Below, one piece after another: positions 45,998 to 55,285 of a DNA stretch of 64,000 nucleotides. Source of the DNA: Pseudomonas fluorescens (lineage in GTDB: Bacteria; Pseudomonadota; Gammaproteobacteria; Pseudomonadales; Pseudomonadaceae); the NCBI RefSeq assembly GCF_005938625.1, contig NZ_VCNJ01000009.1, positions 1-64,000 of the forward strand. The letters run 5' to 3'. Each line of letters begins with the position of its first letter. Position 1 is the first letter of the stretch. The translations under genes and the position numbers were made by a program. The notes below the pieces were generated by a model that was not told where the DNA came from, searched no databases, and saw only the letters and a program-made list of their open reading frames with translations.

Positions 45998-48424
45998 ATG
46001 TCCCGTTCGCTAGACACCTTGTTGCGCCCCAGTCTGCTGGCTGTCGCCATCGCGCTCAGCGCACCGCTGATCAGCAGTCCGTTGCTCGCCGCTGAACAAG
46101 CGTCCAGCGTGCGTGCCTACAATCTGCCGGCGGCGCCACTGTCGACGACCCTCAACCAGATCGCCAGCCAGGGCGGGATTGCGCTGTCGCTCAATCCGTC
46201 ACTGGCGGCAGGCAAGACCTCGGCACCGGTCAACGGCCAGTACGACGCGTCCGGCGCCTTGCGCGCGGCCCTGCGTGGCACCGGTCTGCAACTGGAACAA
46301 AGCAGCACTGGCACCTACACCCTGGTGGCCGTACCTGAAGGAACGTTGGCCTTGCCGGAAACTTCCGTCATCGGCGTGGAAAACTTCGAAAGCGCCTGGG
46401 GCCCGGTCGAAGGCTACACCGCCACTCGCACCGCCGCTGGCAGCAAGACCGACACCGCGCTGGTCGAAGCACCGCGTTCGATCTCGGTGGCTACACGTCA
46501 GCAAATGGACGACCGCAGCGTGCACAGCCTCGACGACGCCGTGCGCTACATGCCGGGCATTACCGCCAGCAGCTACGGCAGCGACACCCGCGCCGACTGG
46601 CTGCGTGTACGCGGTTTCGAACCGACCCAGTTCCTCGACGGCCTGCCGCTGCCAAAAGGCGTGTACGCCAACCCGAAACAGGAAACCTGGAACCTCGACC
46701 GCCTCGCCCTGCTGCGCGGCCCGGCCTCTTCGGTTTACGGCCAGACCCCGCCGGGCGGCCTGCTGGACATGGTCAGCCGTCGCCCAAGCGTCGAAGCCAG
46801 CAACGAAATCCAGTTGCAGTACGGCAGCGACAATCACCGCCAGATCAACTTCGCCAGCACCGGCAAGATCGATGACGCCGGCCAGTTTCTCTACGGCCTC
46901 AGCGGCGTCGTGCGCGACAGCGGCACGCAGGTCGATCACGTCGACAACAAGCGCTACAACATCGCGCCGAGCCTGACCTGGAACATCGACGACGACACCA
47001 AATTCACCCTGCTGAGCCAGTTCACCCGCGACGATACCGGCATCACCAGCCAGTTCCTGCCGGTGCAGGGCACCAAGATCAAATCGCCGCTCGGTGATAT
47101 TTCCCACCACAAGAATCTGGGCGATCCGGACTGGGAATATTACGATCGCACCTACTACGCGCTGGGCTATGCCTTCGAACATCGTCTGAACGATGTCTGG
47201 CAGTTCAAGCAGAACCTGCGCTACACCAAGTCGGACCTGTCGTTCCAGTCGCTGACGCCGGGTTCCTACCCGTTCGCGCAAGTCGATGATCAGGGCAACG
47301 TGAAGCGCACCAGCACCAGCGTCGAAGAAGACATCAGCCAATTCGCCGTCGACAACAATTTCCAGGCCGACTTCGCCACCGGCGATATCCGCCACACCCT
47401 GCTGCTGGGCCTTGATCACCAGCGCAGCAACACCAACTACACCTCGATCTTCGGTGACGGCCTGACCACCAACGTGATCACGCCGATCTACGGTCAGCCG
47501 ATCGTGCGCCCGGCGCGCTCCACCGCGTTTTACGATTATGACCAGAAAACTTACCAGACCGGCCTGTACATCCAGGACCAGATGGCCCTTGACCAGTGGC
47601 GCCTGACCCTCGGCGGCCGTGAAGACTGGGTGCACACCAGCACAAAGTTCATCAACAAGGGCGATGCCACCAACACTCAGCGCGACAAGGCCTTCAGCGG
47701 CAACGCAGCGCTCAGCTATGTCTTCGACAACGGTTTCGTGCCGTACCTGTCGTACGCCGAATCCTTCCAGCCGACCACCGGTGCCGATGCCACCTCGACC
47801 GGCTCGCTAAAACCGACCGAAGGCAAGCAGTGGGAACTGGGTATCAAGTACCAGCCACCGGGCAGCAAAACCCTGCTGACCGCCGCCGTGTATGACCTCA
47901 CCCAGAAGAACGTCTCGGTCAACACCTTCGTCAACAACGTGTCGATCACCAGCCAGACCGGCGAAGTGAAAGTCAAAGGCCTGGAGCTGGAAGCGGTTTC
48001 CGACGTGACTGACAACCTGAAAGTCATCGCTGCCTACACCCTGGCCAAATCCGAAGTGCAGAATGGCGTCGACAAGGGCAATCGCCTGCAACTGATGCCG
48101 AACCAGCAAGCGTCGCTGTGGACTGACTACACCTGGCACGCCGGCGTGCTCGACGGCTTCGGCATTGGCGGTGGCGTGCGTTACACCGGCAACACCTACG
48201 GCGACAAGGCCAATACCTGGCTGGGCAAGGCGGACGCCTACACCGTGTTCGACGCGAGCGTGCATTACGACCTCGGCCGTCTGGACAACAGCCTCAAAGG
48301 CGCGTCGCTGGCAGTCAACGCGAACAACCTGTTCGACAAGGAATACATTTCCACCTGCGACAGCTTCTACTGCTACTACGGCGACACGCGCAGTGTCGTC
48401 GCCAGCGCCACTTACAAGTGGTAA
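45998..48424 (+). CDS. TonB-dependent ferri-siderophore transducer (FecA-like receptor)
   Basis: 808 residues: signal peptide with cleavage after LLA near 31, an STN signalling domain at about 40-115 (VRAYNLPAAPLSTTLNQIASQGGIALSLNP), plug domain from about 150 (ALVEAPRSISVATRQQMDDR, LRGPASSVYGQTPPGGLLDMVSRRP), and a 22-strand barrel ending in the aromatic terminus YKW. The STN domain marks a transducer that signals through the FecR/FecI pair just upstream. The ligand is a ferri-siderophore, of unknown type. AGGAG precedes the ATG. Confidence 0.93.
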   Translation: MSRSLDTLLRPSLLAVAIALSAPLISSPLLAAEQASSVRAYNLPAAPLSTTLNQIASQGGIALSLNPSLAAGKTSAPVNGQYDASGALRAALRGTGLQLEQSSTGTYTLVAVPEGTLALPETSVIGVENFESAWGPVEGYTATRTAAGSKTDTALVEAPRSISVATRQQMDDRSVHSLDDAVRYMPGITASSYGSDTRADWLRVRGFEPTQFLDGLPLPKGVYANPKQETWNLDRLALLRGPASSVYGQTPPGGLLDMVSRRPSVEASNEIQLQYGSDNHRQINFASTGKIDDAGQFLYGLSGVVRDSGTQVDHVDNKRYNIAPSLTWNIDDDTKFTLLSQFTRDDTGITSQFLPVQGTKIKSPLGDISHHKNLGDPDWEYYDRTYYALGYAFEHRLNDVWQFKQNLRYTKSDLSFQSLTPGSYPFAQVDDQGNVKRTSTSVEEDISQFAVDNNFQADFATGDIRHTLLLGLDHQRSNTNYTSIFGDGLTTNVITPIYGQPIVRPARSTAFYDYDQKTYQTGLYIQDQMALDQWRLTLGGREDWVHTSTKFINKGDATNTQRDKAFSGNAALSYVFDNGFVPYLSYAESFQPTTGADATSTGSLKPTEGKQWELGIKYQPPGSKTLLTAAVYDLTQKNVSVNTFVNNVSITSQTGEVKVKGLELEAVSDVTDNLKVIAAYTLAKSEVQNGVDKGNRLQLMPNQQASLWTDYTWHAGVLDGFGIGGGVRYTGNTYGDKANTWLGKADAYTVFDASVHYDLGRLDNSLKGASLAVNANNLFDKEYISTCDSFYCYYGDTRSVVASATYKW

Positions 48425-48498
48425 GCGATTGAGCTGAAACAGGCCCTGTGACCAGGCCGTCCCTCGTGGACGGCTTTGGTGTTTTTGAAGGTCATGAA

Positions 48499-49629
48499 AT
48501 GAAAAGTAAAACAATTCGTCGCTGGTCGTTCATCCACACTTGGACCAGCCTGATCTGCACCGTGTTTTTGCTGATGCTGGCACTGACCGGATTGCCGCTG
48601 ATTTTCCATCACGAGATCGAACATCTGCTCGGCGATGCGCCCGAAGTGCGCGAGATGCCGGCCGACACGCCGCGCCTGAATCTGGCGCAACTGGTCGAGG
48701 CCGCCGAGAAACATCGCCCCGATGAAGTCGTGCAGTATTTCGGTTTCGATGACGATGAGCCGAATGCCGTGCTGACGATCATGGCGAAAACCGCCGGCAC
48801 CGAACCGAATTCGTCGCACACGTTCATGCTCGATGCGCGTACCGGTGAAGCGCTGGAAACGCCTTCAGCCAACGGCGGCTTGATGCTGTTCATCCTGCGC
48901 CTGCACGTCGACATGTTTGCCGGGCTGCCGGGCAAATTGCTGCTGGCGTTCATGGGGCTGCTGTTTGTCGTGGCCATCGTTTCCGGGACGGTGCTATACC
49001 TGCCGTTCATGCGCCGGTTGAAGTTCGGCACGGTGCGTCAGGACAAGTCGACAAGGTTGCGCTGGCTCGACCTGCATAACCTGATCGGTGTTGTCACCCT
49101 GACATGGGCCTTGGTGGTCGGCGTGACCGGTGTGATCAGCGCTTGCGCCGACTTGTTGATCGCGGCGTGGCGCAATGAAGCACTGACTGCGCTGATCGAA
49201 CCTTACCGCGATGCGCCTCCGCTGACCCACCTGGCGCCGGCCACGCGTTTGCTCGATATCGCCGCTGAAGTGGCACCGGGGATGAAGCCGGATTTCATTG
49301 CCTTCCCCGGCACACGCTTTTCCAGCGAGCACCATTACTCGGTGTTCATGAAGGGCGGCACGCACCTGACCTCGCACCTGCTGACGCCGGTGCTGATCGA
49401 TGCCACCACACTGCAAGTCACCGCCGTGGCTGAACGCCCTTGGTACATGGACGCCATGGGTATGTCGCAGCCGCTGCACTTCGGTGACTACGGCGGCATG
49501 CCGATGAAAATCCTTTGGGCGACCCTCGATGTGTTGACCATCATCGTCCTCGCCAGTGGCGTGTACTTGTGGGTGGTGCGGCGCAAAGCGGCCAAGCCTG
49601 TAGTGGAAACGGCGGAGGCCTCTGCATGA
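48499..49629 (+). CDS. PepSY-domain membrane protein, putative siderophore-iron reductase
   Basis: 376 residues from MKSKTIRRWSFIHTW; a longer frame to 48448 lacks a ribosome site. Four membrane helices in the PepSY_TM layout (WTSLICTVFLLMLALTGLPLIF near 12-35, then near 140-165, 195-220 and 345-365), with membrane-flanking histidines that could bind heme. Homologues such as FoxB lie beside siderophore receptors and assist iron release by reduction. Confidence 0.82.
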   Translation: MKSKTIRRWSFIHTWTSLICTVFLLMLALTGLPLIFHHEIEHLLGDAPEVREMPADTPRLNLAQLVEAAEKHRPDEVVQYFGFDDDEPNAVLTIMAKTAGTEPNSSHTFMLDARTGEALETPSANGGLMLFILRLHVDMFAGLPGKLLLAFMGLLFVVAIVSGTVLYLPFMRRLKFGTVRQDKSTRLRWLDLHNLIGVVTLTWALVVGVTGVISACADLLIAAWRNEALTALIEPYRDAPPLTHLAPATRLLDIAAEVAPGMKPDFIAFPGTRFSSEHHYSVFMKGGTHLTSHLLTPVLIDATTLQVTAVAERPWYMDAMGMSQPLHFGDYGGMPMKILWATLDVLTIIVLASGVYLWVVRRKAAKPVVETAEASA

Positions 49630-49805
49630 AGCCGCGTCAGTCGAATTTCTGGAAGGTGTTCAGTACGCCGTTGGTGATTGCACTGCTCAGTGCGGCGGGG
49701 TTGTTTGCGGCGTTGCTGGGGGATGGGATTTGGGATGCGTTGAGTTGGGTTGGGCTGGGTGTCCCGGCATTTTTGGCGGTCAGGGGATTGCTGCTGCGCG
49801 GGTGA
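49626..49805 (+). CDS. Small two-helix membrane protein, 59 residues
   Basis: Starts MKPRQSNFWKVFSTP in an ATGA overlap with the PepSY gene, so it is translated with it. Two hydrophobic segments (VIALLSAAGLFAALLGDG and LSWVGLGVPAFLAVRG) predict a hairpin membrane protein. It resembles short uncharacterised proteins found behind PepSY genes. Function unknown; a partner of the reductase is plausible. Confidence 0.75.
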   Translation: MKPRQSNFWKVFSTPLVIALLSAAGLFAALLGDGIWDALSWVGLGVPAFLAVRGLLLRG

Positions 49806-49824
49806 AGTCTGCGCTGCCTGGGAT

Positions 49825-49900
49825 GGCCCCTTCGCGAGCAAGCTCGCTCCCACATTTGAAATGCGCTCCCCTGTGGGAGCGAGCTTGCTCGCGAAGGCGG
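49825..49900. repeat. Family A REP pair
   Basis: Inverted copies of GTGGGAGCGAGCTTGCTCGC with 22 bases between, closing the iron-uptake operon; no T-run terminator is seen there. Confidence 0.92.
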
Positions 49901-49987
49901 CAGTAATTACACCATCAATTTCTCGCCAGCCTCGCCGCATCTGGCTAGGCTAACCACCTGCTCTTCGATGATCACCGAGGTTTGCCA

Positions 49988-50617
49988 ATGTCCGCCCCCA
50001 GCATGACCCTGTACCACAACACGCTCTCCCCGTTTGTGCGCAAAGTGATGGTGTTGCTGTACGAAACCGGCCAGCAGGATCGCGTCGCCCTGCAAGACTG
50101 CGTGCTCAGCCCGGTCAGCCCGAGCGCCGAGCTCAATCTCGACAACCCGCTGGGCAAGATCCCCGCCCTGCGTCTGGCCGATGGCAATGTCATCCATGAC
50201 AGCCGCGTGATTCTCGAATACCTCGACCAGCAACACGTCGGCAACCCGCTGATCCCGCGCGAAGGCGCGGCCCGCTGGCGTCGTCTGACCCTGGCCTCGA
50301 TGGCCGACGGGATCATGGATGCATCGGTGATGGTGCGTTATGAAATGGTTTTGCGTGCTCCGGAAAAGCATTGGGATGAATGGCTCGAAGCGCAGCGCGA
50401 CAAGATCCGTCGCGCCCTCGCTGTACTGGAAAAGGATGCCATTGCCGAGCTGACCAGCCATTTCGATGTGGCAGCGATCAGCGTGGCGTGTGCGTTGGGT
50501 TATCTCGATTTGCGCTTCCCGGATCTGGGCTGGCGTGACGCCAACCCGCATCTGGCCAACTGGTTTTTTGAAGTGAGTCAGCGACCGTCCATGATCGCGA
50601 CCATGCCCAAGCCTTAA
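49988..50617 (+). CDS. Glutathione S-transferase family protein
   Basis: 209 residues from ATG 49988, with GAGG seven bases upstream (a TTG at 49982 is less well spaced). Thioredoxin-fold N domain (MTLYHNTLSPFVRKVMVLLYETGQ, NPLGKIPAL, DSRVILEYLD) and helical C domain. Substrate unknown. Flanked on both sides by family A repeats. Confidence 0.88.
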   Translation: MSAPSMTLYHNTLSPFVRKVMVLLYETGQQDRVALQDCVLSPVSPSAELNLDNPLGKIPALRLADGNVIHDSRVILEYLDQQHVGNPLIPREGAARWRRLTLASMADGIMDASVMVRYEMVLRAPEKHWDEWLEAQRDKIRRALAVLEKDAIAELTSHFDVAAISVACALGYLDLRFPDLGWRDANPHLANWFFEVSQRPSMIATMPKP

Positions 50618-50634
50618 ATCGGCGGCGCCTGTAC

Positions 50635-50733
50635 CGGCCTCTTCGCGAGCAAGCTCGCTCCCACATTGTTTTTGGGTATGGCAGAAATCTCTGTTCCAAC
50701 ACCAATCCTGTGGGAGCGAGCTTGCTCGCGAAT
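50635..50733. repeat. Family A REP pair
   Basis: Inverted REP units with about 45 bases between, in the gap between the convergent GST and creD genes. Confidence 0.92.
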
Positions 50734-50816
50734 GAACCACCTCGGTTCCGATGGCAGCGCTGCAAAAATCAGTGTCACCAAAACCTCTACCTCCCGCTGA
50801 TCTTCACGCAACCCGC

Positions 50817-52187
50817 TCATTGCATCGCCCCCACATCAAACTCCAGCGGCTTGGCCGGTTTCTGCCCGATCCCGTACCAATCCAGTTTGCGCGTCAGCAC
50901 CATGAACACACCGAGCAAACCGAACAGCAACAACGAGCCCATCAACAACGCGTAATCCTCAGCGCTCAGCAACCCGTAAAGCAGGCCATACAACGCCGCC
51001 AGCCCCGCCGAAAAGCTCAAACCGTGGCGCACACTGCGCAACACATGGCAGACATAAAACCCGATCAACAACACACAAGCGCTGGCCGACAATAGATACG
51101 CCAGGGCAAAACCGATGTGCTCCGACAACGACAGCAACAACAGATAAAAGAACGCCAGCGCCACACCCACCAGCGCGTATTGCACCGGGTGCACCGCCAG
51201 GCTCTTGAGTACTTCGAACAGGAAGAAACCGGCGAACGTCAGAACGATGAACAACAACGCATATTTGATCGCCCGGTCACTCTTCAGATATTGATCCACC
51301 GGGTCGATGAAACTCACACCGAAGCTGCGACCATTGAACGCCTCGCAATCATTGCCGCTCACACAACGGCTCATGGCGTCTTGCAGGTTGGTGGAGAAAA
51401 ACGTGGTCTGCCAATCCGCGCTGAAACCCTGATCGTTGATCTCACGCTTGGCCGGTAGAAAATTGCCGATGAAACTCGGGTGTGGCCAGTTGGCCGTGAG
51501 GCTGACGCTGCTGCTCTTGCCCACTGGCAGCACCTGCAATGAACCGGTGCCTTGCAGGCGCAGGTCAAATCCAAAACTCAACTCGGTGCTTTTGCTGGTG
51601 TCGAGCTGCGGCAACGTCACTCGCACACCCTCACCAAGCCAACCCACTTGAGTACCGGGAACGAAGTCCAGGCGCTGGCCATCGAGTTCCAGTTTCAGCG
51701 CATTTTCGATGCCGCGAATGTCGCTGATGCCGACCGCGAGAAACGGTGCGTCGAACTGGTAGTCGCTGAAGTCTTCCTTGATCCCCAATTGCGCCGGCAA
51801 TGTGAAATGGCCATTGATGCGGTTGTCGGCGTGGAACAGCCGCGCCTCATAAATGCCCCGCGCACGCAGTTCGGTTTGCACCTGGCCGTCGAGCTCGAAA
51901 CGCTCCGGCAGGAAGTACAAACGCCCGCGCTCTTCGCTCGGTTCGTCGTAGCGCTGGTTGGTCTTGTCATTGGTTTTCCAGTTGTGAATCACCTTGCGAT
52001 ACGGCACCACCATCACCGGCCCGCTCAGTTGCTGGCTGTAGCTGGAGCTGCGGGCGATGTCTTCAAGCACGCCGTCACGCAACTGTTGGCGCTCGTCGAT
52101 GACGCCGTCGATCATCAGCAGCGGGATCAGCAACAGCAGGATCAGCACGGCAATGGCGCCGAGCTTTATCGTCAGATTCTTGTTCAT
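50817..52187 (-). CDS. creD: CreD inner membrane protein
   Basis: 456 residues: one N-terminal helix (IAVLILLLLIPLLMIDGV), a large periplasmic domain (about 35-310) and five or six helices at the C terminus (YALLFIVLTFAGFFLF onward). CreD is the effector whose raised level alters envelope and beta-lactam tolerance when CreBC is active. GGGAGAG precedes the ATG. It lies downstream of creC on the same strand, but after a 168-base gap holding a family B repeat and a cre-tag-like site, so it has its own promoter. Confidence 0.92.
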   Translation of the reverse strand: MNKNLTIKLGAIAVLILLLLIPLLMIDGVIDERQQLRDGVLEDIARSSSYSQQLSGPVMVVPYRKVIHNWKTNDKTNQRYDEPSEERGRLYFLPERFELDGQVQTELRARGIYEARLFHADNRINGHFTLPAQLGIKEDFSDYQFDAPFLAVGISDIRGIENALKLELDGQRLDFVPGTQVGWLGEGVRVTLPQLDTSKSTELSFGFDLRLQGTGSLQVLPVGKSSSVSLTANWPHPSFIGNFLPAKREINDQGFSADWQTTFFSTNLQDAMSRCVSGNDCEAFNGRSFGVSFIDPVDQYLKSDRAIKYALLFIVLTFAGFFLFEVLKSLAVHPVQYALVGVALAFFYLLLLSLSEHIGFALAYLLSASACVLLIGFYVCHVLRSVRHGLSFSAGLAALYGLLYGLLSAEDYALLMGSLLLFGLLGVFMVLTRKLDWYGIGQKPAKPLEFDVGAMQ

Positions 52188-52234
52188 GGGACTCTCCCTG
52201 TTTGGATGGGCAGAGTCTGGTGGTGCTGTATGAG

Positions 52235-52250
52235 GGGAATGTGGGGGGAA
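52235..52250 (-). promoter_or_regulatory. Cre-tag-like direct repeat upstream of creD
   Basis: On the minus strand TTCCC-N6-TTCCC, the same spacing as the CreB target TTCAC-N6-TTCAC with one change in each half. It lies 48-63 bases before the creD start. Recognition by CreB is inferred. Confidence 0.45.
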
Positions 52251-52267
52251 TATGGAGATTGTGTGGA

Positions 52268-52349
52268 AAGATCAAAATATCGCAGCCTTCGGCAGCTCCT
52301 ACAGGTGTACGCAACCCTATGTAGGAGCTGCCGAAGGCTGCGATCTTTG
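52268..52349. repeat. Family B inverted repeat
   Basis: CGCAGCCTTCGGCAGCTCCT and GTAGGAGCTGCCGAAGGCTG, between creC and creD; ends seven bases from the creC stop. Confidence 0.92.
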
Positions 52350-52355
52350 ACTGAA

Positions 52356-53774
52356 TCAAGGCAAGCGCAATGTCACTTCAACACCGTTCTCGACATTGCG
52401 AATCTGCATCGCCCCACCATGCAACTTGACCACTTCTTCAACGAAGTTAAGCCCCAACCCCGTACTTTTACGCCCACTGTCCGGACGCGGCAACGAGTAG
52501 AAGCGCTCAGTCAGACGCGGCAAGGCGTAGTCAGGAATCGGCGCCGTTTCATTGAACAATCGAAATTCGATCTGCTCGCCAACCCGCTCGGCACTGAAAC
52601 GCAGCAGCCCCTGAACCGGAGTGAAATCCAGCGCATTCTCCAGCAGATTACCCAACGCCTGACGCAGCAAAAACGGTTCGCCAATCAGCAGCAGATCCGG
52701 CGCAATCGTCTGCTCGACCCGCAACTGTTTGCCTTCAATCCGCGCCGCCTGCCCTTGCAACAGTTCATCAACCAAAACCGCCAGCGGCACAGCGACCCGC
52801 TCTTCAAGGCCCTGACGTTGTTCAACCTGCGCCAGGTTCAGCAACCGCTCGATCAACTGCTGCATCCGCGCACTTTCGCTGTCGATGTTGCCGACAAAGC
52901 GCAATCGCTGAACCGGCGGCATGTCGCCTTGCAGCAACTCCGCCGCGCCACGAATCGCCGCCAGCGGACTTTTCAGTTCATGGGTCAGCGTGTGCACATA
53001 GCGCTCGACGTAGGCCTTGCCTTCCAGTTGTGTGCGCATCTGCTCAACCGCTGTGGCGAGCTGTTCCAGTTCACCGCCACGGTAATGCGGCACTTCCACC
53101 CGCCGGCCCTCGCTCACCGCTTGGGCATAACCGGTCAGACGGTGCAGCGCGCGGCTCAGCCACCAAGACAACAACGCACCGAACAACAAACCGAGGCCGA
53201 TCAACCCGGCGCCGTAAAACAGCAAGCGCCGCTCGGTGCGATCCACGTAAGGCTGTAAAGAGCTGTTGGGTTTGGCCACGGTGACCACGCCGATAATCTG
53301 CCCGTTGTCACGGATCGGCGCGCCGACGTGCATCACCGACGAGCTCGCGTCGTCCGGGTCGCTACGGCTCGAACGCGCGCCGTATTCACCGCGCAAGGTC
53401 AGGTAGACATCGTTCCAGCGCGAGTAGTCCTGCCCCACGGCCACGCCACTGGAATCGAGTACCACAATGCCCTTGGCGTCGGTGACGTAGATGCGATGGT
53501 TGACCTGATTTTTCGGCAAGCCCCAGATGGTCGCTTGCGGCTGGCGCTCGCCATACGCACGCAGCAACTCGGGCCAGCGGTTCTCACTGAGAGTGCCAGC
53601 CTTGAAATCGTCACGGAGGATTTCCGCCATCAGGTTAGCGGTATCGACCAGGGTTTCTTCGGTGGACTGACGCACGCCGGGACGGATTTCTTCCATCACC
53701 GTGTTGAGCACGAAATACCCGGTCAGGCCGACAAACAGCACGTACACCAGAAAGATCCGCAGCCCCAGTGACAT
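52356..53774 (-). CDS. creC: CreC sensor histidine kinase
   Basis: 472 residues: membrane helix at 7-26, a periplasmic sensor domain to about 180, second helix (LLFYGAGLIGLGLLFGALLSWWL), HAMP-like linker, then HisKA with the phosphorylated His in THELKSPLAAIRGAAELL and an HATPase domain (NLLENALDF, GLGLNFVEEV). Shares one base with the creB stop (TGATG), so the pair is coupled. Confidence 0.93.
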   Translation of the reverse strand: MSLGLRIFLVYVLFVGLTGYFVLNTVMEEIRPGVRQSTEETLVDTANLMAEILRDDFKAGTLSENRWPELLRAYGERQPQATIWGLPKNQVNHRIYVTDAKGIVVLDSSGVAVGQDYSRWNDVYLTLRGEYGARSSRSDPDDASSSVMHVGAPIRDNGQIIGVVTVAKPNSSLQPYVDRTERRLLFYGAGLIGLGLLFGALLSWWLSRALHRLTGYAQAVSEGRRVEVPHYRGGELEQLATAVEQMRTQLEGKAYVERYVHTLTHELKSPLAAIRGAAELLQGDMPPVQRLRFVGNIDSESARMQQLIERLLNLAQVEQRQGLEERVAVPLAVLVDELLQGQAARIEGKQLRVEQTIAPDLLLIGEPFLLRQALGNLLENALDFTPVQGLLRFSAERVGEQIEFRLFNETAPIPDYALPRLTERFYSLPRPDSGRKSTGLGLNFVEEVVKLHGGAMQIRNVENGVEVTLRLP

Positions 53775-54454
53775 CAGCTGTGCCCCGGGCTGTAGCTGTA
53801 ACCGAGGCCGCGATGGGTCTGGATCGGCTCGGCGTCGGCGCGCACCAGACGCAACTTGGCGCGCACGCTTTTGATGTGGCTGTCGATGCTGCGCTCGTAA
53901 CCGGCATCAGCGGCGACACCCAATGCGTCAAGCAATTGCTCGCGGCTGAACACTCGCTCGGGTTGTTCAAGGAGGCATTGCAACAGGCGGAATTCGTGGC
54001 GGGTCAGGCTCAGGGTCTGGCCGCGATAAATGATTTGAATCCGCTCCGGATCGACACGAAACAGCGCCGAAGTGGCTTCAATCGTCGGACGCGGCGCCAT
54101 GCGTTTAAGGATGGCCTTGACCCGCGCCGCGACTTCACGCGGGCTGAATGGCTTGACCACGTAGTCGTCGGCGCCAATTTCCAGACCCACCACGCGATCA
54201 ATCTCGGCATCCCGGGCGCTGAGGAACAGCACCGGCACTTCGCTGAAGCGCCGCAGCTGTTTGCAGGTCTCAAAGCCACTGATGTCCGGCAGGCCGATGT
54301 CGAGGATGATCAGATCGGCCGGGGTCTGCCGCTGATGCTCCAGCGCCGCCACGCCGAGGCTCAACCACGTGGTGGTGAAGCCCTCGCCCTGCAAGGCAAA
54401 AATCAGCGTGTCGGCAATCGCCGCTTCGTCTTCGACAATCAGGATATGAGGCAT
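53774..54454 (-). CDS. creB: CreB response regulator
   Basis: 226 residues, OmpR/PhoB type: receiver domain (ILIVEDEAAIADTLI, phosphorylated Asp in LIILDIGLPD, KPFS) and a winged-helix DNA-binding domain (LTRHEFRLLQCLLEQPERVFSREQLLDAL, RSIDSHIKSVRAKL). First gene of creB-creC, with creD after the gap. Confidence 0.93.
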   Translation of the reverse strand: MPHILIVEDEAAIADTLIFALQGEGFTTTWLSLGVAALEHQRQTPADLIILDIGLPDISGFETCKQLRRFSEVPVLFLSARDAEIDRVVGLEIGADDYVVKPFSPREVAARVKAILKRMAPRPTIEATSALFRVDPERIQIIYRGQTLSLTRHEFRLLQCLLEQPERVFSREQLLDALGVAADAGYERSIDSHIKSVRAKLRLVRADAEPIQTHRGLGYSYSPGHS

Positions 54455-54522
54455 GGCGTCCGAGCCCGTGGGTTAAGTGCGCGAACGGTGCCCCAAGCCT
54501 GACGTTACGTCAATGAGACCAC

Positions 54523-55026
54523 TTAGCAGTCCGGCTTGTCGGCCGTGAAACGACGCGCCGGATTCACTGCCGCACCGAATTCGCGCAAGGCCTTGGCACC
54601 AATCAGCAGCGGGTAGTTGAAGTTGCTGCGGTCGGTCAGGTTGACCTCGACGGTACGCTTGACGTCGCCCAGGCACAGCTCCAGATCGACCACCGGGCGC
54701 TTGGCGACTTCGGTGCTTTCGCCCTCGTCCTCTTCATCCGAACGGCTCTTGATCTTGCTGATGCGTGCGACCTTGTGTTCGTAGACCTTGTTGCTGGCGT
54801 CCTTGGTGGCGAGGCGGAAACGCACCCATTCGTCGCCATCACGGGTGAAGGTCTCGATGTCCTTGGCCGACAGCGAGGCGGTCAGCGCACCGGTGTCCAT
54901 CTTGGCCTTGAGCACTTCACCGCCGATTTCCGGCAGCGCGATGTATTCGTAGCGCCCGTACAGGGTCGGCTCGGCGGCCATGACCGGCAGGGCGACGAGG
55001 GCAAACAGTGCAAGGAGGGATTTCAC
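54523..55026 (-). CDS. RimB/RloP-type retropepsin-like protease (PF05618)
   Basis: 167 residues from GTG 55026 with GGAAG upstream; a longer frame to 55113 has no such site. A signal peptide (SLLALFALVALPVMA) is followed by the domain once called ATP-dependent zinc protease. It carries the aspartic-protease motif MDTGALTASLSA and the closing GAKALREFGAAVNPARRF. Periplasmic. It lies beside creBC but has its own reading unit. Substrate unknown. Confidence 0.82.
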   Translation of the reverse strand: MKSLLALFALVALPVMAAEPTLYGRYEYIALPEIGGEVLKAKMDTGALTASLSAKDIETFTRDGDEWVRFRLATKDASNKVYEHKVARISKIKSRSDEEDEGESTEVAKRPVVDLELCLGDVKRTVEVNLTDRSNFNYPLLIGAKALREFGAAVNPARRFTADKPDC

Positions 55027-55081
55027 GTAAGGGGCTTCCTTGGGAGAGGTTGGGCAACGGGATTTTAGACCGTTGCGCGCT

Positions 55082-55186
55082 TGATCGTTCCCACGCTCTG
55101 CGTGGGCATGCATCCAGTGACGCTCCGCATCACAGGGACGCGGAGCGTCCCGGGCGGCGTTACCACGCAGAGCGTGGGAACGATCA
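55082..55186. repeat. Family D nested inverted repeat
   Basis: Outer arms TGATCGTTCCCACGCTCTGC and GAGCGTGGGAACGATCA with inner GGGACGCGGAGCGTCC: a second copy of the element at 45765. Confidence 0.88.
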
Positions 55187-55285
55187 GGTTAACGCTTCAA
55201 AAGTGAAACATTCGTCACCGCCGATTTGGCCTGTCGCGCGAAGCTGCTTATCATGGCGCGCCCATCCGTTTGCAAAGAGTTGCTT

